Assembly: GCA_041605955.1 (NCBI GenBank)
Contig: JBFIXI010000038.1
Location: 1 to 39,820, forward strand
DNA length: 39,820 nt
Direction: 5' to 3'
Source: JAHEJX01 sp041605955
GTDB lineage: Bacteria > Actinomycetota > Acidimicrobiia > Spongiisociales > UBA5794
Shown here: one piece after another, positions 24,510 through 32,155 of the stretch
Layout of the letters: each line of letters starts with the position of its first letter
Numbering within the stretch: position 1 is the stretch's first letter
Made by a program: the position numbers and the translations under genes
The notes under the pieces: generated by a model
The model's input: only the letters and a program-made list of their open reading frames with translations
Database searches by the model: none
Told to the model about the DNA's origin: nothing

Positions 24510-24806
24510 ATGGGCGACAGCCTGCCTCTGCGCCTCGAAGGCGACGGCATGCTCCTCGATCTGTGGGTTGTGCCCGGCGCCAATCGCACCGCGCTCGCCG
24601 GCATCCACGACGAAGCGGTGCGAGTTCGGGTTGCGGCCCCCGCCGCTCATGGTGACGCCAACCGGGCGTTGGTGCGGTTTTTGGCACGTCGCCTGGGATG
24701 CGATGTGACCCTGGTGAGAGGCTTCCGCAGCCGGCGAAAGCGAGTTCGCGTCGACAGCACCGACTTACACGCGATAGCGTCTCGACTCGGGATCGGTCAG
24801 GACTAG
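24510..24806 (+). CDS. YggU / DUF167-family protein
   Basis: The protein has 98 residues, the normal size. The DUF167 fold is recognisable from LRLEGDGMLLDLWVVPGANR, then VRVRVAAPAAHGDANRALVR and FLARRLGCDVTLVRGFRSRR; the A-P-A-x-G-x-A-N segment is the family hallmark. Function is unknown; structures exist, but no reaction is established. In many bacteria yggU follows yggT, whereas here the two are separated by divIVA and ileS. ATG 24510 has a poor ribosome site, so the start is moderately sure. Confidence 0.85.
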   Translation: MGDSLPLRLEGDGMLLDLWVVPGANRTALAGIHDEAVRVRVAAPAAHGDANRALVRFLARRLGCDVTLVRGFRSRRKRVRVDSTDLHAIASRLGIGQD

Positions 24807-24820
24807 GCCGCGAGCACTGC

Positions 24821-24826
24821 TATGTT
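24821..24826 (+). promoter_or_regulatory. Possible -10 element before the DksA/TraR-family gene
   Basis: TATGTT lies 21 bp before ATG 24848, with AGAGGAGGTGAG as a strong ribosome site between them. A start of transcription near 24833 would give a leader of about 15 nt. No -35 is evident. Confidence 0.3.
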
Positions 24827-24847
24827 CTCTTCGCCAGAGGAGGTGAG

Positions 24848-25210
24848 ATGGCTCGCAAACTGGCGAAATCCACGTTGGATCGTCTTGCCAAGAAGCTGCA
24901 AGAAGAACGGGAGCGGCTCGAAGACATCATCGCAACCTTCGATGAGGAGCTCGAGACCAGCCGGTTGGCCACTACTGGGTCCGAGTTCAGCGATCCCGAC
25001 AACGCGGACGGGGGGACCATTGCGGCAGAGATCAAAATGGATCTCTCGCTGCAGCAAAACGCTCGCGATCTGCTCGAGAAGGTCAAGCATGCCGAGGACC
25101 GTATGGCCAAAGGATTGTATGGGATCTGTGAACGAACCGGTAAGCCGATTCCAGTAGCCCGGCTCGAAGCGCTTCCATACGCAACGACAACCGTCGAAGG
25201 CGCGACCTGA
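24848..25210 (+). CDS. DksA/TraR-family protein with a degenerate zinc finger
   Basis: The protein has 120 residues. A long N-terminal helical hairpin (about 1-85, e.g. LAKKLQEERERLEDIIATFD) and a C-terminal GLYGICERTGKPIPVARLEALPYAT segment match the DksA/TraR family, which act in the RNA polymerase secondary channel or as related stress factors. The hairpin tip carries acidic residues (SDPDNAD). The zinc site is lost: only C94 of the usual four Cys remains, T97-G98 replace the partner, and the chain ends soon after without a second CxxC. In streptomycetes a dksA/traR-like gene likewise sits between ileS and lspA. AGAGGAGGTGAG gives a strong start. Binding to RNA polymerase is inferred from the family only. 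Confidence 0.87.
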   Translation: MARKLAKSTLDRLAKKLQEERERLEDIIATFDEELETSRLATTGSEFSDPDNADGGTIAAEIKMDLSLQQNARDLLEKVKHAEDRMAKGLYGICERTGKPIPVARLEALPYATTTVEGAT

Positions 25211-25236
25211 TCAATACGGCTACTCGCACCGGTCTG

Positions 25237-25740
25237 TTGGTGGCGGCGGTGGTGGTCGCGGTTGATCAAGCGACCAAAGTATGGGCCGTGGCCGCCCTCA
25301 GCGACGGGCCGATCTCCATCTGGGGCGATGTGTTGCAACTGCGGTTGACGCGCAATCCGGGGGCGGCGTTCTCGTCCTTCACCGGCGGAGGAGCCTGGCT
25401 GGCGGTAGTAGCCGCCGCGGTTGCGGTCTTGATTGCCTCTCTCCTGCCGAAAGTGGCGCTGCCGGTAGATCGCTTTGCTTTGGCGCTGATCATGGGTGGC
25501 GCCCTCGGCAACTTCGCCGACCGCATCTTTCGCAGCGATGGCTTTCTCGACGGCGCCGTCGTCGATTTCATCGACCTGTCCTTCTGGCCGACCTTCAACG
25601 TCGCCGACAGTGCCATATCCGTGGGGGTCGTCCTCATGCTGCTATCTGCGTTCTTCAACCAGCCGGAGGACGACGCGGCGGCCGCTATCGCCGATGATGA
25701 AGCGGCTACTGCGCTGTTTGACCGTGAGCCTGCCCCGTGA
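25237..25740 (+). CDS. lspA: Lipoprotein signal peptidase LspA (signal peptidase II)
   Basis: The protein has 167 residues from TTG 25237. LspA is a four-helix membrane aspartyl protease that removes lipoprotein signal peptides after lipidation. The two catalytic Asp are D95 (ALGNFADRIFR) and D124 (FNVADSAISVG). The first helix with AVDQATKVW and the LRLTRNPGAAFS loop are also present. The TTG start gives only nine residues before the conserved VDQ, about a dozen fewer than usual. The frame stays open upstream through INTATRTGL to a CTG at 25207 that forms a CTGA overlap with the previous stop, so the real start may be there. The acidic tail after the last helix is variable in the family. Confidence 0.94.
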   Translation: MVAAVVVAVDQATKVWAVAALSDGPISIWGDVLQLRLTRNPGAAFSSFTGGGAWLAVVAAAVAVLIASLLPKVALPVDRFALALIMGGALGNFADRIFRSDGFLDGAVVDFIDLSFWPTFNVADSAISVGVVLMLLSAFFNQPEDDAAAAIADDEAATALFDREPAP

Positions 25741-26722
25741 GCCGGATGGCGCCACTAGGCACGAGCTCGTGGTGCCGGCGGAGCTCGATGGGCAGCGAGC
25801 CGACCGGATAGTCGCGACGTTGCTCGATATCAGCCGTGCCGCGGCACGGCGCGCCGTGGATCGCTCTGAGGTGAAGAGCGGCGGCATCCCTCTAGCACCG
25901 GCGCAGCGGCTATCGGCCGGTACCCGGCTGATCGTGGTGCGACCGTCTGCCGATCCCGGGCCCCGGCCGCTGGATCGGCCGCTGCAGGTCGTCTACGAAT
26001 CGCCGCACTGCCTGGTCGTCGAAAAGCCGGCAGGCCTCGTCGTGCACCCCGGTGCCGGCCATCGCGATGACACACTGGTCAACGTGCTGATCCACCACTA
26101 CCCGGAGCTGGCTGGGCTCAGCGACGAATACCGCTGGGGTCTGGTGCACCGGCTCGACCGCGACACATCCGGATTGCTGATCGTGGCTCGGCGGGCGGAT
26201 GCCCACACGGCGCTCCAGGCTCAACTGAAGCGCCGTGACATCGAGCGCACGTATCACGCATTGGTGACCGGCCGACTCGAGCCGGCGACGGGGACCGTGG
26301 AGGCACCGATCGGGCGCGATCCCGGTCATCCCACCAAGATGGCCTTGCGTCACGATGGCAGGTTCGCCCGGACGCACTATCGCCGGCTGGCCTCGTGGCA
26401 TGACGCCACGCTGCTGGAGGTCCGCCTCGAGACCGGTCGCACCCATCAGATTCGCGTGCACCTCGCTTCGATCGGTGCGCCGATCGTGGGCGACAAGACC
26501 TACGGAGGTCGAAGCGACCACCGGGCCGATCCGGGCCGGGTGTGGCTTCATGCCAGTGTGTTGCGGTTTCGGGACCCAGGGCTTCCCGCGACCGCTGAGC
26601 CGGTAGTGGTGCGGTCGCCGCTCCCCGTCGATCTGCAGAGCAGTCTCGATCAGCTGGGCGCCCCCGAGGAGGGGGCGATTGCAGAATCGGTACCTGATCA
26701 CGAGTTAGGCCCAGGCTCCTAG
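25724..26722 (+). CDS. rluD: 23S rRNA pseudouridine synthase, RluD/RluA family
   Basis: The protein has 332 residues if GTG 25724 is the start, overlapping lspA by 17 bases; ATG 25694 and GTG 25766 are in-frame alternatives. An N-terminal S4 RNA-binding domain (VPAELDGQRADRIVATLLDI) is followed by the RluA-type catalytic domain. The signature GLVHRLDRDTSGLLIVAR contains the catalytic Asp. VVEKPAGLVVHPGAGH and GRTHQIRVHLASIGAPIVGD are also family blocks. RluD makes pseudouridines in helix 69 of 23S rRNA. The lspA-rluD pairing is conserved in many bacteria, which supports RluD over the other paralogues. Confidence 0.92.
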   Translation: MSLPREPDGATRHELVVPAELDGQRADRIVATLLDISRAAARRAVDRSEVKSGGIPLAPAQRLSAGTRLIVVRPSADPGPRPLDRPLQVVYESPHCLVVEKPAGLVVHPGAGHRDDTLVNVLIHHYPELAGLSDEYRWGLVHRLDRDTSGLLIVARRADAHTALQAQLKRRDIERTYHALVTGRLEPATGTVEAPIGRDPGHPTKMALRHDGRFARTHYRRLASWHDATLLEVRLETGRTHQIRVHLASIGAPIVGDKTYGGRSDHRADPGRVWLHASVLRFRDPGLPATAEPVVVRSPLPVDLQSSLDQLGAPEEGAIAESVPDHELGPGS

Positions 26723-26732
26723 GCTGGGAGCC
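26710..26732 (+). terminator. Possible hairpin at the rluD end
   Basis: CCCAG (26710-26714) can pair with CTGGG (26724-26728), and alternatively GGCTCC (26714-26719) with GGAGCC (26727-26732). The structure spans the rluD stop codon. No U-run follows, so termination would have to be non-canonical. Low confidence. Confidence 0.25.
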
Positions 26733-26766
26733 GCCTGCTCCCGCCCGCCGACAGAGTGGAAACAGC

Positions 26767-28548
26767 ATGAGCGTCCATTACGAGCGACTCTCGTTCCTCG
26801 ACAACTCCTTTCTGGCCTTGGAGAGCCGTAACACCCACTTCCACGTGGCTGCAATGCTGATCTTCGAGGCCGGCGCCTTGACACTGCCCGATGGGGGTAT
26901 CGATGTGGCCCGCATCAAGTCGTTCATCGAGTCCCGGCTCCACCTGGTGCCCCGCTACCGCCAGCATCTGGCTTACGTCCCTCTGGAGCGCTACCCGGTG
27001 TGGGTCGACGACGCTCACTTCAACATCGACTATCACATTCGCCACAGCAGCCTTCCCCGCCCCGGCTCCTTCGAGCAGCTCGAGGCTCTGATGGGTCGAT
27101 TGAGTTCGCAGCAGCTCGATCGCTCCAAGCCGCTCTGGGAGCTGAACGTGGTCGAGGGGCTAGAAGGCGACAACTTCGCCATCATCACCAAGATCCACCA
27201 CGCCATGATCGACGGTATCTCGGGCGTCGATCTCATGGCGGTGATGCTCAACCTGGCGCCCACGGACGACTTCGAGCCGGGGCCCCCTTACGAAGCCAGA
27301 GATACACCCTCGGGCGCGGAGTTCCTCATCAGCGAGGCAGCCCGCCGTGCCGGACGAGCCGCTGCGGCGCTCCGGTCGGTGCAAACCCTGTCGGCAGATG
27401 TGCGGTCGTTGGCTCTTCAGGGCGCGCGCCGGGTCAGGGCGATGCGCAACTCGTTGAGCTCGGGTTGGCTCACCCAAGCGACCAAGACGCCGCTCAATGG
27501 CACGATCGGGCCCAACCGGCGGTTCGGCACGTTGGGGACGCCGCTCGATGAAGTCAAAGAGGTCAAGAACGCTTTCGGGGGAAGCGTCAACGACGTGATC
27601 CTGGCCACAGTTGCCGGTGGGGTCCGCCATTTCCTGCGCGATGTCCGCGGCTTCGAGATGGCCGACATCGACTTCCGGGCCATGGCACCGGTCAGCGTGC
27701 GGTCACCGAGCGAGCGCGGCACGCTCGGCAATCAGGTGGCGATGTGGCTCGTCTCGTTGCCGGTCGGGGAGTCCGACCCGGTGAAGCGCCTCGAGGCGGT
27801 CCAGGAGGAGACTCGGAAGCTCAAGGAGACCGATCAAGCGCTGGGGGCAGCTTCGCTGGTGCGGATGAGCGCGGGGACCCCGGCGACGCTCGTCTCGCTG
27901 GCCAGTCGGCTGGCGACCGGGGCTCGCCCGTTCAACTTGACCGTGACCAACGTACCCGGTCCACAGTTCCCGCTGTATCTGCTCGGCGCGAAGCTGATCC
28001 GGCAATATCCGCTGGTGCCGTTGTGGCACGGTCATGGTGTCGGCATCGCCCTCTTCAGCTACGACGGCGAGGTTTCGTGGGGCTTCAATGCCGATTACGA
28101 CGTGCTGGAAGATCTCGACGAGCTCGTCGCGGCCATACAGGCTTCATTCGAGGAGCTGCTGACGTTGGCCCGCAAGCCTGCCAAGAAGCGCGGGCGCAGG
28201 ACGGCCCAAGCGAAGGCGGCCCAAGCGAAGGGGACCCAAGCGGAGAGGCCGCGCTCCGAGACGAAGTCGAAGGACGCGCCGCGGACCGCGTCGTCCAAGA
28301 CGGCGAAGAGCGCAACACTCGCCGGCTCCGCCGACACACAAGGTGGGAGCTCCGCGCGGTCGGTTGGGTCGCAGACGCCGGCTCCGAAGAAGCGGCCGCC
28401 ACTCGGGACTGGATCCGGTGGGGCGCCGCCACAATCGGACGGGTCACCGGCTCGAGGTGACGTCGCCGCCAAGAAGGCCGCCGTCGCGGCGGACAAGGGC
28501 AAGAGAGCAACCGGGCGTCCTCGGCACGACGGCCGAGGGTCCGGCTAG
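26767..28548 (+). CDS. WS/DGAT-family acyltransferase (wax ester synthase/diacylglycerol acyltransferase)
   Basis: The protein has 593 residues. The core (about 1-465) has the active-site motif H144-H145-xxx-D149-G150 (TKIHHAMIDGISG) and the conserved SKPLWELNVVEGL, FGGSVNDVILATVAGG and NVPGPQFPLYLLG blocks of this family. These enzymes esterify acyl-CoA to fatty alcohols or diacylglycerol to make storage wax esters or triacylglycerol at the inner membrane; which substrate is used here cannot be read from the sequence. After residue 465 comes a Lys/Ala/Ser-rich tail of about 125 residues without homology signal, including a 15-bp tandem repeat (28204-28248). The tail is unusual for the family and may bind membrane or polyanion. 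It stands alone, 45 bp after rluD, and its link to the genes around it is unclear. Confidence 0.9.
   Translation: MSVHYERLSFLDNSFLALESRNTHFHVAAMLIFEAGALTLPDGGIDVARIKSFIESRLHLVPRYRQHLAYVPLERYPVWVDDAHFNIDYHIRHSSLPRPGSFEQLEALMGRLSSQQLDRSKPLWELNVVEGLEGDNFAIITKIHHAMIDGISGVDLMAVMLNLAPTDDFEPGPPYEARDTPSGAEFLISEAARRAGRAAAALRSVQTLSADVRSLALQGARRVRAMRNSLSSGWLTQATKTPLNGTIGPNRRFGTLGTPLDEVKEVKNAFGGSVNDVILATVAGGVRHFLRDVRGFEMADIDFRAMAPVSVRSPSERGTLGNQVAMWLVSLPVGESDPVKRLEAVQEETRKLKETDQALGAASLVRMSAGTPATLVSLASRLATGARPFNLTVTNVPGPQFPLYLLGAKLIRQYPLVPLWHGHGVGIALFSYDGEVSWGFNADYDVLEDLDELVAAIQASFEELLTLARKPAKKRGRRTAQAKAAQAKGTQAERPRSETKSKDAPRTASSKTAKSATLAGSADTQGGSSARSVGSQTPAPKKRPPLGTGSGGAPPQSDGSPARGDVAAKKAAVAADKGKRATGRPRHDGRGSG
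28204..28248 (+). repeat. Three 15-bp tandem repeats coding the WS/DGAT tail
   Basis: GCCCAAGCGAAGGCG, GCCCAAGCGAAGGGG and ACCCAAGCGGAGAGG are adjacent 15-bp units. They encode A-Q-A-K-A, A-Q-A-K-G and T-Q-A-E-R, so the repeat is in frame and can expand or contract without loss of the reading frame. It lies in the basic C-terminal tail. Confidence 0.75.
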
Positions 28549-28557
28549 TCATCGTTT
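28519..28557 (+). terminator. Possible intrinsic terminator after the WS/DGAT gene
   Basis: CCTCGGC (28519-28525) and GCCGAGG (28532-28538) form a 7-bp GC-rich stem with a 6-nt loop over the last codons of the gene. The only T-run (TTTT, 28554-28557) is about 15 nt beyond the stem, farther than in a classical terminator, so this is a weak candidate. Confidence 0.35.
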
Positions 28558-28578
28558 TCGCGCTATAGCCTGCCGGAT

Positions 28579-28590
28579 TACATTGATGTA
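28579..28590. promoter_or_regulatory. Inverted repeat in the dnaE upstream region
   Basis: TACAT and ATGTA flank a 2-bp centre in TACATTGATGTA, within the 73-bp gap before dnaE. This is the most AT-rich stretch nearby and should hold the dnaE promoter; TAGTAC (28596-28601) could serve as a -10. The dyad could be an operator, but five-base arms are short. Confidence 0.3.
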
Positions 28591-28621
28591 GTTTGTAGTA
28601 CCTCGTCGGGCCGGAGGATAC

Positions 28622-31600
28622 GTGGCCGATAGCTTTGCCCATCTGCACGTTCACACCGAGTTCTCGATGCTCGACGGGGCCGCCCGAGTCAACGACCTCG
28701 TCACGGCCGTCGCTGGTGATGGCCAGCCCGCAGTGGCCATCACCGATCACGGGGTGATGTACGGGGTCGTCGACTTCTCCAGGGCGGCACGGGCCGCCGG
28801 GGTGAAGCCGTTGATCGGCATTGAGGCATACGTCACACCCGGCTCCCGCCTCGACCGTCCGCCGCGGCGCCAGGACGTTCGCTATCACATGAATCTGTTG
28901 GCGACGTCCGAGACCGGGTACCGCAATCTGATGGCGCTCGCCTCACAGGCCTACCTGGAGGGCTTCTACTACAAGCCGCGCATGGATGCGGAGCTGCTCG
29001 CAGAGCACAGCGAGGGGATCGTGGCCACTTCGGGTTGTCTCGGCGGTCACGTGCCCCAGCTGCTGGCACCGGACGCATCCACCGAGGAGGGCAACCGTGA
29101 TCAGGTGCGCGACTTCGACGCTGCGGTAGCCGCCGCCGCCATGTACCAGGACATCTTTGGGCGGGAGAGCTTTTTCATCGAGCTGCAGAACCACGGCATC
29201 GCAGCTCAATCGGCCATCATGGAGGACCTGGTCTCCATCGCGGATCGGATCGATGCCCCGCTGTTGGCCACCAACGACAGCCACTACACGTATGCGGCCG
29301 AGGCGGACACCCACGACGTCCTGCTGTGCATCCAGACGGGTGCCAATAGATCGGATGCGGACCGGTTCAAGTTCGAGTCGCACGAGTTCTACGTCAAGTC
29401 GGCCAGCCAGATGCGCGCCCTGTTTCCGTCGGAGGACTTCCCCGGGGCGTGTGACAACACGCTCCTGATCGCAGAGCGCGCCGATGTCGCCCTCGACTTC
29501 GGCCGGATTCTCCTGCCGCATTTCCCCGTTCCCGACGGCTACAGCGAGAGCAGCTACCTACGCCATCTGGTAGTCGAGGGCGCCAAGTCGCGTTACGGCG
29601 AGCCGCTTACGGCCGATGTTGCCGACCGCGTCGACTACGAGCTGCGAGTGATCGACGACATGGGATTCGCGTCGTACTTCCTCATCGTGTGGGATCTGAT
29701 CCGGCACGCCACCGAGCAGGGCATCCGCACCGGGCCGGGTAGGGGCAGCGCGGCCGGCTCGATCATCGCCTACTGCCTCGGCATCACCAAGCTCGATCCG
29801 CTCGAGTACGGCCTCATCTTCGAGCGTTTCCTCAACCCGGGACGACGCCAGATGCCGGACATCGACATGGACTTCGATGAGCGCTATCGCAGCGACGTCA
29901 TCAAGTACTGCGCCGCCCGCTATGGAAGCGACCACGTCGCCCAGATCATCACCTTCAGCACGATCAAGGGTAGGCAGGCGATTCGCGACGCGGCGCGGGT
30001 TCTCGGGCATCCTTACGGTCTCGGCGACAAGGTGGCCAAGCTGATGCCTCCGCCGATACTGGGTCGGGAAGCAACGCTCACCCAATGTCTCGAGTCGCCT
30101 GACCAGGATGCCGCCGCCACCGTCAAGGACTGGTACATCGGCGCCGCCGGGCTGAGAGAGCTCTATGCGGCGGACGATGCGGTTCGGGAAGTAGTCGACA
30201 CCGCCCGCGGTCTCGAGGGCCTCCGCCGCCAGGATTCGATTCATGCCGCCGCCGTCGTGATCTCGCCGGTGCCGCTGACGGAGATCGTCCCCGTGCAGCG
30301 CAAAGGCGAAGACACCGAGATCGTCACCCAGTACGAGATGCACGCCGTCGAGGAGCTCGGACTCCTCAAGATGGACTTCCTCGGCTTGCGCAACCTGGCG
30401 ACGATCGAACGCGCCCTCGAGCTCATTGAGCGGACCACCGGAGAGCGGGTCGATATCGATGCTGTGCCGCTCGACGATCCGGCGGTCTACGAGATGTTGC
30501 AGGCGGGCGACTCGATGGGGGTATTCCAATTCGAGGGCGGCCCGATGCGTGCCCTCATGCGCAACCTGCGTCCCGAGGAGTTCGAGCATCTGATCGCTCT
30601 CAACGCGCTCTATCGGCCCGGACCCCTAGGCGCCGGCATGCACACCGAGTACGCCGATCGCAAGAACGGGCGCTCGGCGGTCGAGTACCTCCATCGTGAC
30701 CTGGAACCGATCCTCGAAGGCTCGTTCGGGATCATGGTCTATCAGGAGCAGGTGATGCAGGCGGCCCGGGCCATGGCCGGCTTCACGATGGCCGAGGCCG
30801 ACATGCTGCGCAAAGCGATGGGCAAGAAGATCCCGAGTGTGATGCGCCAGCAGGAGGAGAAGTTCGTCGCCGGCTGCGTCGCTCAGGGCCATCCGGAGGA
30901 GCTCGGCAAGGAGCTGTTCGGCTTTATCGAGCATTTCGCCGGCTACGGCTTCAATCGAAGCCACTCCGCCGCCTATGCCCTGGTCGCTTACCAAACGGCC
31001 TGGTTGAAGCGGCATTATCCGGCCGAGTACATGGCGGCGTTGCTGACGGCTTCGAAGCGCGACAAGGATCGCACTGCGCTGTACCTGCATGAGTGTCGCT
31101 CGATGGGCCTGCGAGTTCTGGTGCCGGATGTGAACCGGTCGGAGATGGATTTCGCCGCGATCGACGGGCAGATCACGTTTGGTTTGTCGGCGGTGCGCAA
31201 CGTCGGCGAGGGGGTCGTGGAGCTGATCATCACGGAGCGCGAGAAGAACGGTCCATATACGAGCTTCCAGGACTTCATCGATCGGGTGGATCTGAACGTG
31301 CTCAACAAGCGCACCGTCGAGTCGCTCATCAAGGCCGGCGGGTTCGATTCACTGGGACATTCGCGGCGGGGCCTCATCGAGCGCTACCTCGACATGCTCG
31401 ACGCGACTGTGGCCCGCCGCCGGGCAGAAGAGATGGGACAGTTCAGCTTGTTCGGCGGCGCCGGCTCCGAGGTAGCCGAGGTTGCCGTCGAGATCCCGGA
31501 CAGCGAATGGGACAGGCGTAAGCGTCTTCAGTTCGAGAAGGAGATGCTGGGCCTCTATGTGTCGGACCATCCTCTGCTGGGGGTGGAGAAGGCGCTCAGC

Positions 31601-32128
31601 GACCTGTGTACGACGACTCTGCCGGGCCTGTGGGAGCGAGAGGACAAGTCACAGGCAACCATCGGCGGGATCATCTCTGGAATCACCCGTCGCTATACGC
31701 GGGGCGGTGATCCGATGTTGTTCTTCGTTTTGGAGGATCTGCAGGGTTCCACCGAGGTCGTCCTGTTTCCGAGGGCAGTAGCCGAATATGGACCCTTCGT
31801 GCGGGAGGACGCCGTCGTGGTGGTCACCGGTCGGGTCGATCATCGCGGCGACGACGTGAAATTCATTGCCCAGGAGGTGCGGGAGCCGGAGTTGGCCGAG
31901 GAGGACATGGTGCGGTTGCGCGTCGCCGCCAACCGTCTCTCCAAGAACATGGTTGATCGCCTGCGGGGGGTCATCGCCAACCATCCCGGGTCGGCCAGCG
32001 TCTACCTTCACATGGTTGCAGCCGGGACGGAGAAGGTGATCCGGCTCGGCGACGACTATCGGGTCGAGCCCCGGTCGGCGCTCTTTGCCGAGCTGCGCGA
32101 GCTGCTCGGTCCCAGCGCGGTAGGTTGA
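28622..32128 (+). CDS. dnaE: DNA polymerase III alpha subunit DnaE
   Basis: The protein has 1168 residues from GTG 28622, with GGAGGATAC upstream. It is the replicative C-family polymerase. The order is an N-terminal PHP domain (HLHVHTEFSMLDGAARV at about 7-23), a palm with the catalytic Asp triad region P412-DIDMDFD-E, and fingers with LNALYRPGPLGAGM and GYGFNRSHSAAYALVAYQTA. A helix-hairpin-helix/beta-binding part follows (FQDFIDRVDLNVLNKRTVES), then an OB-fold near 1010-1090 (IGGIISGITRRYTRGGDPML). The length fits DnaE1, the essential actinobacterial replicase, rather than the error-prone DnaE2. A dnaE gene also lies downstream of lspA/rluD in streptomycetes. It converges on the following gene with 27 bp between. 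Confidence 0.97.
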   Translation: MADSFAHLHVHTEFSMLDGAARVNDLVTAVAGDGQPAVAITDHGVMYGVVDFSRAARAAGVKPLIGIEAYVTPGSRLDRPPRRQDVRYHMNLLATSETGYRNLMALASQAYLEGFYYKPRMDAELLAEHSEGIVATSGCLGGHVPQLLAPDASTEEGNRDQVRDFDAAVAAAAMYQDIFGRESFFIELQNHGIAAQSAIMEDLVSIADRIDAPLLATNDSHYTYAAEADTHDVLLCIQTGANRSDADRFKFESHEFYVKSASQMRALFPSEDFPGACDNTLLIAERADVALDFGRILLPHFPVPDGYSESSYLRHLVVEGAKSRYGEPLTADVADRVDYELRVIDDMGFASYFLIVWDLIRHATEQGIRTGPGRGSAAGSIIAYCLGITKLDPLEYGLIFERFLNPGRRQMPDIDMDFDERYRSDVIKYCAARYGSDHVAQIITFSTIKGRQAIRDAARVLGHPYGLGDKVAKLMPPPILGREATLTQCLESPDQDAAATVKDWYIGAAGLRELYAADDAVREVVDTARGLEGLRRQDSIHAAAVVISPVPLTEIVPVQRKGEDTEIVTQYEMHAVEELGLLKMDFLGLRNLATIERALELIERTTGERVDIDAVPLDDPAVYEMLQAGDSMGVFQFEGGPMRALMRNLRPEEFEHLIALNALYRPGPLGAGMHTEYADRKNGRSAVEYLHRDLEPILEGSFGIMVYQEQVMQAARAMAGFTMAEADMLRKAMGKKIPSVMRQQEEKFVAGCVAQGHPEELGKELFGFIEHFAGYGFNRSHSAAYALVAYQTAWLKRHYPAEYMAALLTASKRDKDRTALYLHECRSMGLRVLVPDVNRSEMDFAAIDGQITFGLSAVRNVGEGVVELIITEREKNGPYTSFQDFIDRVDLNVLNKRTVESLIKAGGFDSLGHSRRGLIERYLDMLDATVARRRAEEMGQFSLFGGAGSEVAEVAVEIPDSEWDRRKRLQFEKEMLGLYVSDHPLLGVEKALSDLCTTTLPGLWEREDKSQATIGGIISGITRRYTRGGDPMLFFVLEDLQGSTEVVLFPRAVAEYGPFVREDAVVVVTGRVDHRGDDVKFIAQEVREPELAEEDMVRLRVAANRLSKNMVDRLRGVIANHPGSASVYLHMVAAGTEKVIRLGDDYRVEPRSALFAELRELLGPSAVG

Positions 32129-32155
32129 TTGGAGCCGGTGGCCGGGTTGGCAGCC

